Below are positions 62,318 to 64,000 of a stretch of 64,000 nt of DNA, piece after piece (within the stretch, counting starts at the first letter, position 1; every line of letters begins with the position of its first letter). Source of the stretch: Campylobacter concisus. Lineage in GTDB: Bacteria > Campylobacterota > Campylobacteria > Campylobacterales > Campylobacteraceae. Location of the stretch: positions 744,001 to 808,000 of the forward strand of contig NZ_CP049270.1 of NCBI RefSeq assembly GCF_003048595.2, read 5' to 3'. The position numbers and the translations under genes are program-made. The notes below the pieces were generated by a model. The model ran no database searches and was not told the DNA's origin. It worked only from the letters and a program-made list of their open reading frames with translations.

Positions 62318-62833
62318 ATGAATAAAAATGAGCCTATTAAAGCACTTTTTCTGGATCGAGACGGCGTAATAAACGAAGATGCTGGATATGTTTACGAGAT
62401 AAAAGATTTTAAATTTATTGATGGCATTTTTGACGCATTGAGAGAATTTAGCGATGCTGGCTATAAGCTCTTTGTCGTGACAAATCAATCAGGTATAGGT
62501 AGAGGCTACTACACGCAGGAGCAGTTTGACGCTTTAAGCAAATTTATGTTAGAAAGCTTGAAAAAAGAGCAAATTTTTATCACTAAAGTCTACTTTTGCC
62601 CACATGCCCCAGAGTCAGATTGTGCTTGCAGAAAACCAAATCCAAAAATGATACTTGATGCTTGCGATGAGTTTAATATAGACCTTGAAAACTCGCTCAT
62701 GATAGGCGATAAGCCAAGTGACGTCGAGGCTGGCAAAAGGGCAGGCGTTGGTAGAAATTTCTTGCTTGATGGGATAAATTTTAAAGATGTAAGAGATGTT
62801 TTAAATAAGCTAAAAAAGGAAAAATCACTATGA
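62318..62833 (+). CDS. gmhB: D,D-heptose 1,7-bisphosphate phosphatase GmhB
   Basis: A 171-aa HAD phosphatase of the ADP-heptose pathway (LPS/LOS inner core). Motif I is LFLDRDGVINED, motif II is VVTNQSGIGRG, the zinc-binding loop is CPHAPESDCACRKPNP, and the last acidic motif is MIGDKPSDVEAG. All are as in GmhB. Followed by hldD with a 4-bp overlap. The ATG has no Shine-Dalgarno, and the promoter box abuts it. Confidence 0.93.
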   Translation: MNKNEPIKALFLDRDGVINEDAGYVYEIKDFKFIDGIFDALREFSDAGYKLFVVTNQSGIGRGYYTQEQFDALSKFMLESLKKEQIFITKVYFCPHAPESDCACRKPNPKMILDACDEFNIDLENSLMIGDKPSDVEAGKRAGVGRNFLLDGINFKDVRDVLNKLKKEKSL

Positions 62834-63819
62834 ATTTAAATGGAAAAAAGATAGTTATAACTGGCGGTGCTGGCTTTATCGGCTCAGCCTTAGCGCACTA
62901 TTTTGACGAAAATTTTAAAGATGCTCACGTGCTTGTCGTGGATAAATTTAGAAACGACGAGACATTTAGCAATGGCAACCTAAAAAGCTTTGGCCATTTT
63001 AAAAATTTACTTGGCTTTAAGGGTGAAATTTACGCCGGCGACATCAACGATGAGAGCACACTTGAAAAGATAAGGAGCTTTCGTCCAGACGTTATCTACC
63101 ACGAGGCAGCGATCTCAGACACGACTGTAAAAGAGCAAGATGAACTAATAAAAACAAATGTAAATGCCTTTGTAAATTTGCTTGATATCTGCGAGAGTTT
63201 GGGCGCAAAGATGATTTACGCTAGCTCAGGGGCGACTTATGGCAACGCAAAGAGCCCACAGACCGTTGGCGAGTGTGAAGCACCAAACAACGTCTATGGC
63301 TTTAGTAAACTAAGCATGGATAATATCAATAAAATTTACGCAAAGTGTGGCGTGAGCGTGGTTGGACTAAGATATTTTAACGTTTTTGGCAAGGGCGAGT
63401 TTTTCAAAAACAAAACCGCCTCGATGGTGCTTCAGTTTGGACTTCAAATTTTAGCCGGCAAGACCCCAAGGCTCTTTGAGGGTAGCGACCAGATCAAGCG
63501 TGACTTTGTCTATATAAAAGATATCATTGACGCAAACATAAAAGCACTTGACGCACCAAGTGGCGTCTATAACGCAGCTACTGGCAAGGCTAGAAGCTTT
63601 CAAGATATCGCAGACATCTTGCAGCGTGAGATCGGCGTAAATTTAGGCAACGAATATATAAAAAACCCATTTATCGGCTCATATCAGTTTCATACCGAGG
63701 CTGACGTGGCCCCAGCTAGAGAGGCATTTGGTTTTAGCGCGACTTGGAGCTTGGAAGAGGCGATAAAAGACTACTTGCCAGAAATAAAGAGAATTTACAA
63801 GGAAGAGATAAATGGCTAA
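62830..63819 (+). CDS. hldD: ADP-glyceromanno-heptose 6-epimerase HldD
   Basis: A 329-aa short-chain dehydrogenase that epimerises ADP-D,D-heptose to the L,D form for LOS core. NADP fold GGAGFIG (residues 12-18), Tyr156 and Lys160 in VYGFSKLS as the catalytic pair, and SSGATYG are present. Overlaps gmhB by 4 bp and hldE by 8 bp; one operon. Confidence 0.95.
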   Translation: MNLNGKKIVITGGAGFIGSALAHYFDENFKDAHVLVVDKFRNDETFSNGNLKSFGHFKNLLGFKGEIYAGDINDESTLEKIRSFRPDVIYHEAAISDTTVKEQDELIKTNVNAFVNLLDICESLGAKMIYASSGATYGNAKSPQTVGECEAPNNVYGFSKLSMDNINKIYAKCGVSVVGLRYFNVFGKGEFFKNKTASMVLQFGLQILAGKTPRLFEGSDQIKRDFVYIKDIIDANIKALDAPSGVYNAATGKARSFQDIADILQREIGVNLGNEYIKNPFIGSYQFHTEADVAPAREAFGFSATWSLEEAIKDYLPEIKRIYKEEING

Positions 63820-64000
63820 GAGAGTTAAAATTTTAGTCGTCGGCGACCTCATGCTGGATCACTATATCTGGGGCAGCTGCGACCGTATCTCTCCTGAAGC
63901 GCCAGTGCAGGTAGTAAAGATAAATAACGAAACCTACACACTTGGAGGTGCTGGCAACGTGGTGAGAAATTTGCTTTCCCTTGGCGCAAATGTGAGCGTA
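63812..64000 (+). CDS. hldE: heptose kinase/adenylyltransferase HldE (partial)
   Basis: The first 63 residues (MAKRVKILVVGDLMLDHYIWG, then DRISPEAPVQVVKI and GGAGNVVRNL) are the start of the ribokinase-fold domain of HldE, which phosphorylates heptose 7-phosphate. It is cut by the window end, so the adenylyltransferase domain is not seen. Starts inside the end of hldD. Confidence 0.9.
   Translation, partial: MAKRVKILVVGDLMLDHYIWGSCDRISPEAPVQVVKINNETYTLGGAGNVVRNLLSLGANVSV

Overview
The window is AT-rich Campylobacterota chromosome and looks most like Campylobacter concisus or a close relative. This rests on gene content, Campylobacter-style promoters (clear TATAAT -10 boxes, mostly no -35 box; flagellar sigma54 and sigma28 boxes), frequent TTG/GTG starts, and gene orders that I recall from C. 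jejuni: lipoprotein/helicase/lolA/secA/permease; kefB-hspR-cbpA divergent from htrA-cprR-cprS; prenyl synthase-hemA-proS-fxsA-hemC-ubiD; flgL-ftsK; and cytochrome c divergent from gmhB-hldD-hldE. The species is an inference; no alignment was run.

Layout. 1-8.4 kb: cell-wall peptidase lipoprotein, Pif1-like helicase, LolA, SecA and a LolC/E-type permease (envelope biogenesis). 8.5-15 kb: K+/H+ antiporter, HspR repressor and CbpA co-chaperone, with an HspR operator, facing the HtrA protease and the CprRS two-component pair. 15-18.4 kb: a second antiporter and MetY. 18.4-29 kb: HAD phosphatase, prenyl synthase, haem genes, ProS and UbiD, interrupted between hemC and ubiD by a very AT-rich two-gene insert (AAA ATPase plus a small protein with a nuclease-like motif). 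29-42.9 kb: polyphosphate kinase, Nudix hydrolase, MgtE, Csd3-type M23 peptidase, PGBA-domain protein, YihY membrane protein, PPP-type phosphatase, aldehyde dehydrogenase, an operon of a Met/Asp/Lys-repeat periplasmic protein with a response regulator and histidine kinase, and an AEC transporter. 42.9-51 kb: a sigma28-type EF-hand protein, tRNA-Leu, HU, YaaA, FlgL, FtsK, tRNA-Gln and initiator tRNA-fMet.

51.0-61.3 kb is an integrated filamentous phage (inovirus) in the 3' half of tRNA-fMet, bounded by a perfect 51-bp direct repeat. On the minus strand it reads, in transcription order, pV-like protein, major coat, two small coat candidates, pIII-like adsorption protein, pVI-like protein, Zot (pI), secretin (pIV), HUH Rep (pII), a small unknown protein and a tyrosine integrase. 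At the right are a divergent HTH regulator, a secreted cargo protein and a compact cassette of three very small genes with its own promoter. Just outside the right repeat lies a frameshifted remnant of a second integrase, which points to serial integration at this tRNA. 61.9-64 kb: cytochrome c and the ADP-heptose genes gmhB, hldD and hldE (cut by the window end).

The best candidates for something undescribed are the ATPase/nuclease-like pair at 25.4-27.2 kb, the three-gene micro-cassette at the phage right end, and the Met-rich-protein/two-component operon at 39.8-41.9 kb. Smaller curiosities are a likely ATT start codon for ftsK, a likely leaderless gmhB mRNA and a 28-residue membrane protein gene.
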